A stretch of DNA of 64,000 nt. It comes from Leucobacter viscericola (GTDB lineage: Bacteria > Actinomycetota > Actinomycetes > Actinomycetales > Microbacteriaceae). Each line of letters opens with the position of its first letter. Within the stretch, counting starts at the first letter, position 1. Positions 15,472-23,954 of this stretch are shown one piece after another. The notes beneath the pieces were generated by a model. The model saw nothing but the letters and a program-made list of their open reading frames with translations, was not told the DNA's origin and did not search any database. The stretch is taken from NCBI RefSeq assembly GCF_011299575.1, contig NZ_CP049863.1, positions 2,542,001 through 2,606,000 of the forward strand. Direction: 5' to 3'. The translations under genes and the position numbers were made by a program.

Positions 15472-16903
15472 CGATCGGCCTTTCTTCAGGGAGGCGGAAC
15501 ATGCGAGAACGGCTCGATGCAGCCACCGCCGCAGCTAGGGTTACCGTGCCAACGCGACCAGCCCACATGGTGGCCGCGAGAATGTATTTGCCGGGATCGT
15601 CCACTGACGCAGAGAGTCCGGTGGAGAGTCCGCAGGTGCCGAACGCCGAGATCACCTCGAACAGGGCGTGGTCGAGCGAGGCGCCGGTGATGTGCATGAG
15701 CGAGATCGTCGAGATGAGCACGATCGTGACGCCCCAGATAAACACCGACACCGCGACGCGCAACACCTCGTTGGGAATGCGGCGATCAAAGGCCTGCATG
15801 TCTTGGTAGCCGCGGGCCTCGGCGTAGGCCGCGATAAACAGCACGGCCAGCGTCGTGACCTTGATGCCACCAGCGGTTGACGCCGATCCACCACCCACAA
15901 ACATGAGCATGTCCATGACCAGCAGCGTTGAGCCGTTCATCTGGTCTGGGTCGACAATGCCGAGGCCGCCCGAGCGCGTCATGACAGACATGTAGGCAGA
16001 GTTGAAGAGCGTTTGCCCGACGCCGTGCGACTCCATGGTGCGCGAGTTGTTCCACTCAAGCGCGGTGATCGCGACCCAGCCGGCGAACACGAGGATCACG
16101 GTTGTCGTCAGCGTCAGCTTTGTGTGCAGGCCAAGGCGTTTGTGTGTGCGCCAGCCGCGTCCGATCACGTAGCGGTAGAGCGCAAAGATTACGGGGAAGC
16201 CGATGGCGCCCAGGAAGACGCCGATCGCGATGACGGTCAGCAGGTAGTAGTTGGTGAGAAAGGGGGCGAGCCCACCAACGAGCGGCACGAAGCCGGTGTT
16301 GGTGAAGGCGGAGGCCGCAAGGTAAAAGCCGTTCCAGAGAGCGGGCCAGAAGTCGTAGCCCGCGGCGAGAAGCACGGGGGTAATGAGCATGGTCAGGATC
16401 AGCTCAATCACTATGAGGCTCAGCGCTACGGCCGAGAGTAGTCCGCCGATCTCGCCGAGGCCAACGGCCTGACTCTCGGAAACACCCTTGCCCATGCGCA
16501 TGGGGTTCGTGTCGCTCGCGGCCATGAGCTTCTGGCGCAGGCCGAGTCGCCGCGTGACGGTGAGGCCCAGGATGCTCGCGAGGGTGAGCACGCCGATGCC
16601 GCCGATCTGAATGCCAGCGAGGATCACCACTTCGCCAAAGAACGACCAGTGCGTCGCCATGTCGAGGGTCGAGAGCCCGGTCACGCAGATCGCCGAGACA
16701 GCGGTAAAGAGCGAGTCGGCGAGCGGCGTGATTTTGCCGTTGCTGCTGGAGATCGGGAGGGAGAGCAAAGCTGTCCAGAGAAAGATCAACCCGGTAAAGA
16801 CGAGCAGTGCAAACCGCGGAGGTGATGACTGGATCATCTTCGAGACCCACGACTTTTTTGCGAGCGGAGCAGTGTTACCGCGACTCGCTACGAGCGCCCT
16901 CAC
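15464..16903 (-). CDS. ktrB: Potassium uptake channel, TrkH/KtrB family
   Basis: Integral membrane K+ translocating subunit of 479 residues with the four membrane-pore-membrane repeats of the family. Selectivity-loop glycines appear in TAVSAICVTGLSTLD, SAFTNTGFVPLVGG, MTRSGGLGIVD and SAFGTCGLSTGL. The start is GTG 16903 with AGGGAG just upstream. It is first in a two-gene operon with the ktrA-like gene and divergent from the ArsR-type regulator. Confidence 0.93.
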   Translation of the reverse strand: MRALVASRGNTAPLAKKSWVSKMIQSSPPRFALLVFTGLIFLWTALLSLPISSSNGKITPLADSLFTAVSAICVTGLSTLDMATHWSFFGEVVILAGIQIGGIGVLTLASILGLTVTRRLGLRQKLMAASDTNPMRMGKGVSESQAVGLGEIGGLLSAVALSLIVIELILTMLITPVLLAAGYDFWPALWNGFYLAASAFTNTGFVPLVGGLAPFLTNYYLLTVIAIGVFLGAIGFPVIFALYRYVIGRGWRTHKRLGLHTKLTLTTTVILVFAGWVAITALEWNNSRTMESHGVGQTLFNSAYMSVMTRSGGLGIVDPDQMNGSTLLVMDMLMFVGGGSASTAGGIKVTTLAVLFIAAYAEARGYQDMQAFDRRIPNEVLRVAVSVFIWGVTIVLISTISLMHITGASLDHALFEVISAFGTCGLSTGLSASVDDPGKYILAATMWAGRVGTVTLAAAVAASSRSRMFRLPEERPIVG

Positions 16904-16986
16904 GACTCCCTCTTTCCTGCTGCGGGTTGATCCCGAACTGTGCCGACCTTGTCATGCTACACACCAATGCCCGCTACCCTTAGGCT

Positions 16987-17460
16987 ATGCCAGATATTTT
17001 CGGGGTCATCGCCGACGCTACGCGCCGCGACATCTTGCAGGCGCTGCTGGAACGGCACTTGCAAGACGAAGAGATGAGTGTGTCTGAAATAGTGGGGCAG
17101 CTTGAGATAAGCCAGCCCACGGTTTCGAAGCACCTGAAGGTGCTTCGCGAGGCAGAACTCGTGACCGTGCGTGAAGACGGGCAGCACCGGTTCTATTCAC
17201 TCGACCCCGAGCCGCTCGAGATGGTCGAAGATTTCGTGATTCCGTTTCTCTCCGCCGGCTTCGACACCGAAGTGACGGTTGAGTACCTGTCTGAAGACGG
17301 CGAGCGGGTTTCTGGGCCCGAATCTGAGGATTCTTTCGAAGACACCGGAGAAGTTTTGTCAGAGGAAGCCGCGGCCGCAGCCGAGCGGATCGGCCGTGCC
17401 GCAGCAAAGGCTGAGCACCGCGTGAAGGAGCTCGTCGCGCGCTTCCGCCTGCGCGATTGA
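16987..17460 (+). CDS. ArsR-type winged-helix regulator with acidic C-terminus
   Basis: The 157-residue protein begins MPDIFGVIADATRRDILQALLE, typical of ArsR/SmtB-like repressors, followed by the recognition helix region EIVGQLEISQPTVSKHLKVLREAELV and the wing EDGQHRFYSL. No metal-binding ELCVCDL-type motif is present, so metal sensing is not indicated. Residues about 95-130 are very acidic, and an Ala-rich helical tail follows. It is divergent from the potassium system, which it might control. Related actinobacterial proteins sit next to bS22, as here. Confidence 0.8.
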   Translation: MPDIFGVIADATRRDILQALLERHLQDEEMSVSEIVGQLEISQPTVSKHLKVLREAELVTVREDGQHRFYSLDPEPLEMVEDFVIPFLSAGFDTEVTVEYLSEDGERVSGPESEDSFEDTGEVLSEEAAAAAERIGRAAAKAEHRVKELVARFRLRD

Positions 17461-17559
17461 TGATCTTTTCTGTGTTTGAGTTCGCGCTGAGCCTTACTGA
17501 CGAGTAATATGGGTGTCTTGTGGGCCACGTTCGGGCCCTAGAGACGTTGTGAGGTATCC

Positions 17560-17658
17560 GTGGGTTCAGTAATCAAGAAGCGCCGTAAGCGTATGTCGAA
17601 GAAGAAGCACCGTAAATTGCTTCGTAAGACGCGTCACCAGCGTCGCAACAAGAAGTAG
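17560..17658 (+). CDS. Small ribosomal subunit protein bS22 (AURKAIP1/COX24 domain)
   Basis: A 32-residue, very basic protein encoded from GTG 17560 to TAG 17658. It starts [20 protein letters not shown] and ends RQHQRRNKK-like RHQRRNKK. It is nearly identical through the first 22 residues to the mycobacterial ribosomal protein bS22, which binds 16S rRNA near the decoding centre. TGAGG lies 7 bases upstream, and TAATAT at 17505-17510 is a plausible -10. A terminator follows directly, so this is a monocistronic gene. Confidence 0.93.
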   Translation: MGSVIKKRRKRMSKKKHRKLLRKTRHQRRNKK

Positions 17659-17686
17659 TCGACACGCCCTAGGCGTGATTGATTGA

Positions 17687-17717
17687 GGCATCGGACGATT
17701 GGGTCCGGTGCCTTTCT
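17687..17717 (+). terminator. Terminator of the bS22 gene
   Basis: GGCATCGGA pairs with TCCGGTGCC (one T-G wobble) around an 8-base loop, followed by TTTCTT. It is a standard intrinsic terminator. Confidence 0.85.
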
Positions 17718-17849
17718 TCGTTTTGTGGTGTTTCTCCGTGCCTGTCTCCGGAAGCTTGCCCAAATGCGAAGCCAATCCACGTTTTCGATCCTCAGTAGAG
17801 CAAATCTCCGAAGTTAGGCCCCGCTGAAAACCGGTTAGGCTTGAGGATC

Positions 17850-18116
17850 ATGGCCGCAGTCAACATCACCCTCATCGGCAAGCCGGGTTGTCACCTCTGT
17901 GACGATGCGCGCGAGGTCGTTGAAGGGGTGTGTTCGCAGTTGAGTGAGCGCGGGATCGCCACCGAACTTGAAGAACTCAATATTCTTGAAGACGAGCAGC
18001 TCGCGCGGCTCTACTCTGAGGAGATTCCGGTCGTGCGCGTGGGCGGCAAGCAGCACGCCATCTGGCGCGTGGACGCAGATAAGTTTGAGCGCGCGATCCT
18101 GCGCGTGGCCCAGTAG
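17850..18116 (+). CDS. Glutaredoxin-like thiol-disulfide protein (DUF836 type)
   Basis: The 88-residue thioredoxin-fold protein has a CxxC redox site in GKPGCHLCDDAREVV, the cis-proline in IPVVRVGG and the closing GKQHAIWRVD. It likely acts as a cytoplasmic thiol oxidoreductase; the substrate is unknown. ATG 17850 is preferred over the TTG nine bases earlier because the family begins with the beta strand NITLIGKPGC. It is followed after 20 bases by the Dabb protein and may be co-transcribed with it. Confidence 0.85.
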   Translation: MAAVNITLIGKPGCHLCDDAREVVEGVCSQLSERGIATELEELNILEDEQLARLYSEEIPVVRVGGKQHAIWRVDADKFERAILRVAQ

Positions 18117-18136
18117 GTATTGGTAGGAGACCCAGA

Positions 18137-18439
18137 ATGACCGTACGGCACATTGTGACCTGGAAACTCAGCGGTGAGTCAATCGCGGATCGCGACGCCC
18201 AGGCGGCCGAAATCATTGCTGTGCTCGAGCCGCTCAACGGCCGTATCGAGGGCCTGCAGTCTCTGAAGCTCTACCGCAACACCCTTAACCACGAGGCCAA
18301 CTGGGATCTCACGCTCGAGAGTGTGCACGACGATGCCGAGGCGCTCGCGCACTACGCAACGCACCCCGAACACCTCGCCGCTGTTGACGTGGTCAAGCAG
18401 CGCACGGTTGGCCGCGCCTGCGTTGACCTCGTGGAGTAG
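18137..18439 (+). CDS. Dabb-domain (stress-responsive alpha-beta barrel) protein
   Basis: The 100-residue dimeric ferredoxin-like protein begins MTVRHIVTWKL, the family signature, with the conserved WDLTLES strand and the HPEHLAAVDVVKQ segment near the end. The biochemical role is not known. TAGGAGA lies 8 bases upstream of ATG 18137. It ends 2 bases from the convergent lipoprotein gene. Confidence 0.85.
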   Translation: MTVRHIVTWKLSGESIADRDAQAAEIIAVLEPLNGRIEGLQSLKLYRNTLNHEANWDLTLESVHDDAEALAHYATHPEHLAAVDVVKQRTVGRACVDLVE

Positions 18440-18441
18440 CG

Positions 18442-18930
18442 CTAGCCCTTCTTTTTGAAGCCGCTCGCTTCGACCGTTGCGACCGTCTCTTTGAAGCTGA
18501 CCTTTGAGTCTTTGTTGGCCTCGTCGAACTCAGCGCCGGTCAGCTCGGCGATCTTCTTGAGATCGGCGTTTTTGTAGTCGACGGTCAACGTTTCGGTCGC
18601 GTCGGTGTCGGTGTAGTCGACCTTGTGGGTGAGACCCTTGACGCCCGCGTAGTCATCCATCACTGGAGCAAAGGTGCTTTTTGCCTCGGCCTTGTCTTTG
18701 ATTCCGGCCTCTTTGTAATTGATAACGCTCTTGATCGACTGCTCAGTGACGTCATCGCCCTCGGCGGTGATGGTCATCGTTGAGTTGATTCCACCCTCCG
18801 ACTTTGTATAGGTGACCTTTGTTTCGGAGGATCCGCCGCTGCAAGCCGTGAGCAAGAGCACGAGAGCTGCGAGAAGCGCGATGATCGCTGCGAGCTGCGC
18901 TGTGGGGCGGCGCTGGGTCAGATTAAACAA
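18442..18930 (-). CDS. DUF1307-type lipoprotein (YehR-like)
   Basis: The 162-residue exported lipoprotein has signal peptide AAIIALLAALVLLLTAC with lipobox LTAC, lipidated at that cysteine. The mature part has the DUF1307 pattern: a first strand TKVTYTKSEGGINSTMTITAEGDDV, then KTVVDY-like KSVINYKEAG, and a late TLTVDYKNADL. The function is unknown in the family. The start is TTG 18930, supported by AAGGAGA 6 bases upstream. Confidence 0.8.
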   Translation of the reverse strand: MFNLTQRRPTAQLAAIIALLAALVLLLTACSGGSSETKVTYTKSEGGINSTMTITAEGDDVTEQSIKSVINYKEAGIKDKAEAKSTFAPVMDDYAGVKGLTHKVDYTDTDATETLTVDYKNADLKKIAELTGAEFDEANKDSKVSFKETVATVEASGFKKKG

Positions 18931-19040
18931 TCGGTTCTCCTTTTATGACAAGTCACTAAAACTTGCTCCAGTCTATGAGGAGAACTTGAGAGTGCTCGGA
19001 ATCGAAGAGATCGGCCAGCCATCTCCGCGAGTGCCCACCT

Positions 19041-19113
19041 GAGTGACGGGCGCCCACCATACCGACGTGTCGGGAACGTGGGCTTTTGTCGCTATGGTGG
19101 GCACTCGTCAGTG
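19041..19113 (-). terminator. Long imperfect hairpin after the flavin monooxygenase gene
   Basis: Two 20-base arms (19042-19061 and 19093-19112; 17 of 20 paired, core GCCCACCATA/TATGGTGGGC) enclose a loop that itself contains CCGACGTGTCGG. It begins 7 bases past the stop of the minus-strand gene. No T-run is present. Confidence 0.6.
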
Positions 19114-19119
19114 GGGCAA

Positions 19120-20400
19120 CTACACTCCGGCTCCGCTCAACGCGGCAGCTGGCTGATACGCCAGGTACCCCCGCTGAATCTCGATCTGATCGGCGAGGTA
19201 CTTCGCGTCGTGCCAGACACCCCAGATAAACGTGGATCCGCGGCGCGACTGCCACGGCAGCCCCAAGAAATAGACTCCGGCGGCGGGAGAGACTCCACGC
19301 TGCTGCAACGGCCGCCCGCGATCGTCAAAGGCATTGACCTGCAGCCAGCTGTAGTCGACGTTGAATCCCGTCGCCCACACGATCGAGGTGATGCCGGCGG
19401 CGGCAAGATCCAAAGCCAACAAGGGATCGGTCGCGCACGACGGGTAAGCCCCGAGCACGTGCGCCTCCGGTTCCTCCGGCAGGTCAAGGCCCTCGCGCGC
19501 AATGTAGGCGTCTGCCTCTGCGAGCAGCGACAGGTAGTTCTCGTCACCCAGGCGAATGTTCTCGGCGAGGTCGCTGCCAAACGCCATGACCCCGTCGGCA
19601 AAACCGTTCGCGCGACCAACGAGGGTGATCCCGCTCTCCGCAAGATCGCGGAAATCAACCGTGTGACCACCGTTTGCACCGCTGACCGCGATGGTCACGT
19701 GCTCGGCACCCTCGGGTGGGGCGGCCGCGTCCCACTTGCCGAGAACCCCAAGCCACCACACGAAGTTGCGGCCGCGGTAGCGCTGCGGCGGGCGATCGTG
19801 CGGACCAACGGCGAGCGTGACCTCGCGCCCGGCCTGCCGCAGCTCTGCGGCAATCTGCACGCCCGAGGAACCTGCTCCAACCACCAGTACACCACCCTCG
19901 GGCAGTTGCTGCGGGTTGCGGTACCCGCTCGAGTGCAACTGCGTGAAGCCAGCATCGGCGGGAACGATGGGGGGGATCGCAGGTAGCTGGAACGCGCCCG
20001 TGGCTGCGACGACGTAGCGGGCGTGGATCGGCCCCGCGGTGGTCTCGGCCCGGTACCCGGGCTCACCTTCGCGTTTGCGCACCTCGGTGACCTCAACTCC
20101 GCAGCGAATCGGTGCCCCGATCTGGGCTGCGTAGCGCTCGAAATACTCGGCAACCTGCTCCTTGGGAGCAAAGGCATCGGGGGATCCCTCGAACTCAAGG
20201 CCGGGGAAGCGGTCGTGCCAGGCGGGTCCGTTCGCGACGAGCGAGTCCCAGCGCTCCGTGCGCCAGCGCTCGGCGATCCGATCTCGCTCCAGCACAATGT
20301 GCGGAATGCCGCGCGCACCGAGGTGCTCACTCATGGCGACACCGGCCTGGCCACCGCCGACAACGAGGACCTCAGTGACCTCTGCCTCTTGGCTCGACAT
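19120..20400 (-). CDS. FAD-dependent flavin monooxygenase (FMO/CzcO-like)
   Basis: The 426-residue two-dinucleotide-domain flavoprotein has an FAD motif VVGGGQAGVAMSEHL near residue 15, followed by RWRTERWDSLVANGP. The NADPH motif is VVGAGSSGVQIAAELRQAG near residue 170, with the C-terminal ATGFNVDYSWLQ and GLPWQSRRGSTFIWGV. This is the layout of single-component monooxygenases (CzcO-type). The substrate is unknown. ATG 20400 has GGGAGAAG upstream. It lies 150 bases downstream of the LysR gene on the same strand and near the RidA-led catabolic operon, so a catabolic role is inferred. Confidence 0.85.
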   Translation of the reverse strand: MSSQEAEVTEVLVVGGGQAGVAMSEHLGARGIPHIVLERDRIAERWRTERWDSLVANGPAWHDRFPGLEFEGSPDAFAPKEQVAEYFERYAAQIGAPIRCGVEVTEVRKREGEPGYRAETTAGPIHARYVVAATGAFQLPAIPPIVPADAGFTQLHSSGYRNPQQLPEGGVLVVGAGSSGVQIAAELRQAGREVTLAVGPHDRPPQRYRGRNFVWWLGVLGKWDAAAPPEGAEHVTIAVSGANGGHTVDFRDLAESGITLVGRANGFADGVMAFGSDLAENIRLGDENYLSLLAEADAYIAREGLDLPEEPEAHVLGAYPSCATDPLLALDLAAAGITSIVWATGFNVDYSWLQVNAFDDRGRPLQQRGVSPAAGVYFLGLPWQSRRGSTFIWGVWHDAKYLADQIEIQRGYLAYQPAAALSGAGV

Positions 20401-20550
20401 ATCTCTTCTCCCTTGAATCGATGAATACTGGGTTGGTGAATAATTCCCAGCAAACAACAGCGCAGCCGCGCTTGGCCAATATGCGTTCGCGGCGCACTGC
20501 ATCAATTCAGCAGATGTAAGAGTGATGGTCGATCTGTTTTAGAGTTCGTG

Positions 20551-21459
20551 TTAGGCGACGATGACCTCACGAATTGCCTGCTCCACCGCTCTCGCCCGTG
20601 CGGATCGGCGCACCTGCGTGAGCGAGGACACCTCAACGCGCAGGCTCGGCACCGGATCACTAATCTCGACGGCGACGGTTCGCGATCCGGCATAGGTCTC
20701 ACTGATCTGCGGTCGCTGGTTCAGGATTGAGTACCCCAGCCCCGTCGCAACCATGGATCGCACGGTCTCGTAGCTCGAACTGCGGTAGCGCAGGTTTGGC
20801 TCGATGCCCGCCGCCCGCAGCATGCCGAGAAAGTAGTCGCTGCTGCTCGGGAGGTCGAGCAGCACAAACGGATCGGCCGCGAGCTTGGCAAGTGGAACCT
20901 GCTTGCGCCCTGCGAGCGGGTGCCCGGCGTGCACGATGACGTGGGGGCGAAACTCCCCGACGACGGTGTTGTCGATCCCCGCCTCCGAGGTGAGGTCGTA
21001 GGTGATCGCAAGATCCGCCCGCCCGCCACGCAGAGCAGCGAGACACTCCTCGTGATCCCCCTCGACCACCAGCACCTCAAGGTCTGGGTGTTGGGTGCGC
21101 AGCCCGCCGAGCAGTCGAGGGAGTAAAAACGGCGCGAGCGTATTGAAGCAGGCGATGGTGATCTGACCGTGCACCTCGCTCTGGTCGGTTCGGATCGAGT
21201 CGATCGTCTCATTGAGCACCCCAAAGAGGCGCTGAGAATCGTGCAGCAGGGTTGATCCGGCGGGCGTGAGAATCAACCCCTTCGAGTGCTGGCGAATGAA
21301 GAGTGCAGCCCCCAAGGACTTTTCGAGCTGCGTGATTGCAGTCGACACCGCTGACTGGGCGACGTGTAGCTCTTGGCTCGCCGCGGTCATGTTGAGCGTT
21401 TTTGCGCACTCGACAAAGTAGGTGAGCTGCGTGAGTGTGATGGGGAATCGCTGAACCAT
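20551..21459 (-). CDS. LysR-family transcriptional regulator
   Basis: The 302-residue protein has an N-terminal HTH at about 5-65 (LTQLTYFVECAKTLNMTAASQELHVAQSAVSTAITQLEKSLGAALF) and a C-terminal effector domain of the substrate-binding-protein fold (QITIACFNTLAPFLLPRLLGGL onward). ATG 21459 is preceded by GGAGG. It is divergent from the RidA-led operon across a 198-base gap, the classic LysR arrangement, so it most likely controls that operon in response to a pathway metabolite. Confidence 0.92.
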   Translation of the reverse strand: MVQRFPITLTQLTYFVECAKTLNMTAASQELHVAQSAVSTAITQLEKSLGAALFIRQHSKGLILTPAGSTLLHDSQRLFGVLNETIDSIRTDQSEVHGQITIACFNTLAPFLLPRLLGGLRTQHPDLEVLVVEGDHEECLAALRGGRADLAITYDLTSEAGIDNTVVGEFRPHVIVHAGHPLAGRKQVPLAKLAADPFVLLDLPSSSDYFLGMLRAAGIEPNLRYRSSSYETVRSMVATGLGYSILNQRPQISETYAGSRTVAVEISDPVPSLRVEVSSLTQVRRSARARAVEQAIREVIVA

Positions 21460-21657
21460 TGAGGGCCTCCAGGGCAGACGGCGGTGTCGTTGGGCAAGGA
21501 TGCGTGCGGTGCCCCAGAGCCTAGCAAGAATCTGTTTTCAAGATGAGCTGAGTAACTTTTGCCTATTTTACAGATCGCTTCGCGGTCCCAACAATGGACG
21601 TAATACGCGGCTCGCGCCGACAGCGCTCAACTGACAGTGCTCAATGAGGAGGAACCC
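21460..21657. promoter_or_regulatory. Divergent LysR/RidA promoter region
   Basis: 198 bases between divergent genes, with an AT-rich core at about 21530-21575. ATCTGT (21530-21535) and ACAGAT (21570-21575) form an interrupted inverted repeat. It is a candidate regulator site, but the spacing is long for a single LysR box. Confidence 0.35.
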
Positions 21658-22101
21658 GTGGCTGAACCGACCCACACGCGCCTGCGAAAGTTCAACACCA
21701 AAGACACGTACCCCGAGCAGAACCTCGACAACGATCTCTGCCAGGCGGTCGTTGCAAATGGGGTGGTCTATCTGCGCGGGCAGATCGGGCAGGATCTCGA
21801 CACCCGCGAGTCGGTCGGCGTAGGTGACGTGGTTGCCCAGACCGAGAGGGCAATGCAGAACATTCAGATGCTGCTCGAGGAGGCCGGGAGCGGGCTCGAG
21901 GACATCGTGAAGGTGACGATCTACATCATTGATCCGCGCTACCGCGAAGATGTGTACCGCACGATGGGCAAGTACCTGCGCGGAGTCTTTCCGGTCTCAA
22001 CCGGCATCGTGGTGCAGGCTCTGGCCCGCCCCGAGTGGCTGGTTGAGATCGACGCGACGGCAGTGCTGAGCTCGCCGGGTCAGGGTGCGGTGGCACAGTG
22101 A
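21658..22101 (+). CDS. RidA-family (YjgF/UK114) protein
   Basis: The 147-residue member of the RidA superfamily, which hydrolyses reactive imines/enamines or acts as a deaminase. The fold motifs are present (VVANGVVYLRGQIGQDLDT, VAQTERAMQNIQMLLEEAGSGLEDIVKVTIYI), and the conserved arginine could be in DPRYREDVYRTMGKYL. It carries an unusual N-terminal 20 residues (RLRKFNTKDTYPEQNLDND) typical of catabolic subgroups. GTG 21658 is chosen for GAGGAGGA 6 bases upstream. It is first in an operon and overlaps the DUF1028 gene by 4 bases. Confidence 0.88.
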   Translation: MAEPTHTRLRKFNTKDTYPEQNLDNDLCQAVVANGVVYLRGQIGQDLDTRESVGVGDVVAQTERAMQNIQMLLEEAGSGLEDIVKVTIYIIDPRYREDVYRTMGKYLRGVFPVSTGIVVQALARPEWLVEIDATAVLSSPGQGAVAQ

Positions 22102-22778
22102 CCCTCTCGCTCATCTTGCGCGATCCCGAGACCGGAGAGTTCGGCTCGGTCATCGCCTCGTCGTCGCCCGCGGTTGCCGCGCGCTGCCTGAACCTGGCCG
22201 ACGGCGTCGGAGGGGCGAACTCCCAGAACGTGACGGATCCTCGGCTCGGTCCGCAGCTCTTGGATCAGCTGCGCGGTGGAGCAACGGCGCAGCAGGCGAT
22301 CGCCGCCGTGGTGGACGCCGCCGATCCTACGACCATTGGCTACCGCCAACTGCTGGTGCTCGATGGCGCGGGCCGTGCAGCTGCGCACGCGGGTGACAAC
22401 GCGCTCGGTATCTTCGGGGCGGTGACACGCGAGAACGCCGTCGCTGGAGGCAACTTGCTGGCGAACCTCGACGTGCTCGACGCGCTGGCCGACGCGGCGC
22501 TCGCAGCGAGTGGGCGCATCGAAGAGCGACTGCTCGCGGGATTGCGGGCGGCTGTTGACGCGGGCGGTGAGGCTGGTCCGGTGCACTCCGTGGGGCTTGC
22601 CGTGGTTGCTGAAGCTGGCTGGCGAGTTACCGACTTGCGGGTGGACTGGGTCGAAACGGATCCGGTTGCTGCCCTCGCCGAGCTGCTCGAGGTGTGGTTG
22701 CCCCAGCGCGACGCCTACGTCGACCGCGGCTTGAACCCCGCTGCCGCGCCCTCGTACGGGGTGCCCGGAGATGATTAG
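22098..22778 (+). CDS. DUF1028 predicted Ntn-hydrolase-like protein
   Basis: The 226-residue protein belongs to DUF1028, predicted to adopt an Ntn-hydrolase fold. It begins MTLSLILRDPETGEFGSVIA, with the conserved asparagine-rich GGANSQNVTDPRLGPQLLDQL and the late GPVHSVGLAVV and RVDWVETDPVAALAELL. The substrate is unknown; the family is often encoded beside RidA and amidases, as here. GTGA overlap with the RidA gene and a 2-base gap to the M20 gene indicate tight coupling. Confidence 0.82.
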   Translation: MTLSLILRDPETGEFGSVIASSSPAVAARCLNLADGVGGANSQNVTDPRLGPQLLDQLRGGATAQQAIAAVVDAADPTTIGYRQLLVLDGAGRAAAHAGDNALGIFGAVTRENAVAGGNLLANLDVLDALADAALAASGRIEERLLAGLRAAVDAGGEAGPVHSVGLAVVAEAGWRVTDLRVDWVETDPVAALAELLEVWLPQRDAYVDRGLNPAAAPSYGVPGDD

Positions 22779-22780
22779 CG

Positions 22781-23926
22781 ATGAGTAGCGACGTGAAGTA
22801 TCGCGCGGGCGCTCGCGTCGCAGAGGTTTCTGGCGAGTTGATAGCGCTGTCGAATCAGCTGCACGCCGATCCCGAACTGGGTTGGCAAGAGCACAGGTCG
22901 TCGGCCGCCGTTGCCGCGGTTCTCGCTGCGCACGGCTTCGCGATTGAGCAGCCGTACCTCGGCGTTGAGACAGCCTTTCGGGCCGTGCGGCTGCCCGCAG
23001 CCGCCACCGCGTTCACCGTCGGATTTCTCGCCGAGTACGACGCACTGCCCGGGCTCGGTCACGCCTGCGGCCACAACCTCATCTCGGCGATGTCGGTGGG
23101 GGCGGCGCTCGCCGTCGCGGCCGTGGCAGACGAGTTGGGGATCGCCGTCGAGGTGATCGGCACCCCGGCTGAAGAGGGCGGTGGCGGCAAGATCGTGCTG
23201 CTGGAGCGCGGGGCGTTTCAGAACCTGGACCTCGCACTGATGGCCCACCCGGCACCCGTCGATGTTGCCGAGGCGCGACCCTTTGCGGTGACCCACTGGC
23301 ACGTGCGGTATGACGGGCAGGCGGCCCACGCCGCGGCCTACCCAGAGCGCGGAGTCAACGCGAACGACGCGTTTCTCGTGGCGCAGCTCGCGATCGCACT
23401 TCTGCGGCAGCAGTTGCCCGCGGGAGTGCGAGTGCACGGTGTGCAGACGCGTGGGGGCGAGGCGCCAAACGCGATCCCCGAGCGAACCGAAGGCCGCTGG
23501 TACGTGCGCGCCGAAACAACCGAGCAACTGCTGGAACTCGAGCAGCGCGTGCTGAAGTGCTTCGAGGCGGGCGCGCTCGCGACCGGGGCGACACTCACGG
23601 TCACGCCCGAGAGTGAGCGCTACGCCGAGATGCGCACCGACGAGGCAGCGCTGGGCCACTACCGAGGTAATGCGGTGGTGCTCGGGCGCAATTTCGATGT
23701 CGATCCGATCGCCGCCACCATGAATCGCGCCTCGACCGATATGGGTAATGTGTCGCAGATAGTGAACGCGATCCACCCCTACATTGGCGTTGGTGGTGAA
23801 GCGAGCAATCACCAGCCAGGGTTTGCCGCGGCCTGCGTTGGCGCGGCCGCCGAGCGCACCTTGCTTGACGGCGCGACGGCGCTCGCCTGGACTGCAATCG
23901 ATGTGGCTCGGGATCGCACAACCTGA
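22781..23926 (+). CDS. M20D-family amidohydrolase/peptidase
   Basis: The 381-residue enzyme of the p-aminobenzoyl-glutamate hydrolase/aminoacylase group cleaves an N-acyl or amide bond. Metal-site motifs are present: GFLAEYDALPGLGHACGHNLI, TPAEEGGGGKIVLLERGAF, the MAHPAP histidine and a C-terminal HPYIGVGGEASNHQPGFA. The lid/dimer domain is in the middle (HVRYDGQAAHAAAYPERGVNANDAF). The start ATG 22781 is 2 bases past the DUF1028 stop. It probably releases an amino acid or amine from the compound imported by the next gene's product. Confidence 0.87.
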   Translation: MSSDVKYRAGARVAEVSGELIALSNQLHADPELGWQEHRSSAAVAAVLAAHGFAIEQPYLGVETAFRAVRLPAAATAFTVGFLAEYDALPGLGHACGHNLISAMSVGAALAVAAVADELGIAVEVIGTPAEEGGGGKIVLLERGAFQNLDLALMAHPAPVDVAEARPFAVTHWHVRYDGQAAHAAAYPERGVNANDAFLVAQLAIALLRQQLPAGVRVHGVQTRGGEAPNAIPERTEGRWYVRAETTEQLLELEQRVLKCFEAGALATGATLTVTPESERYAEMRTDEAALGHYRGNAVVLGRNFDVDPIAATMNRASTDMGNVSQIVNAIHPYIGVGGEASNHQPGFAAACVGAAAERTLLDGATALAWTAIDVARDRTT

Positions 23927-23954
23927 TCCATCCCCCAATGTAAGGAGCATGTCA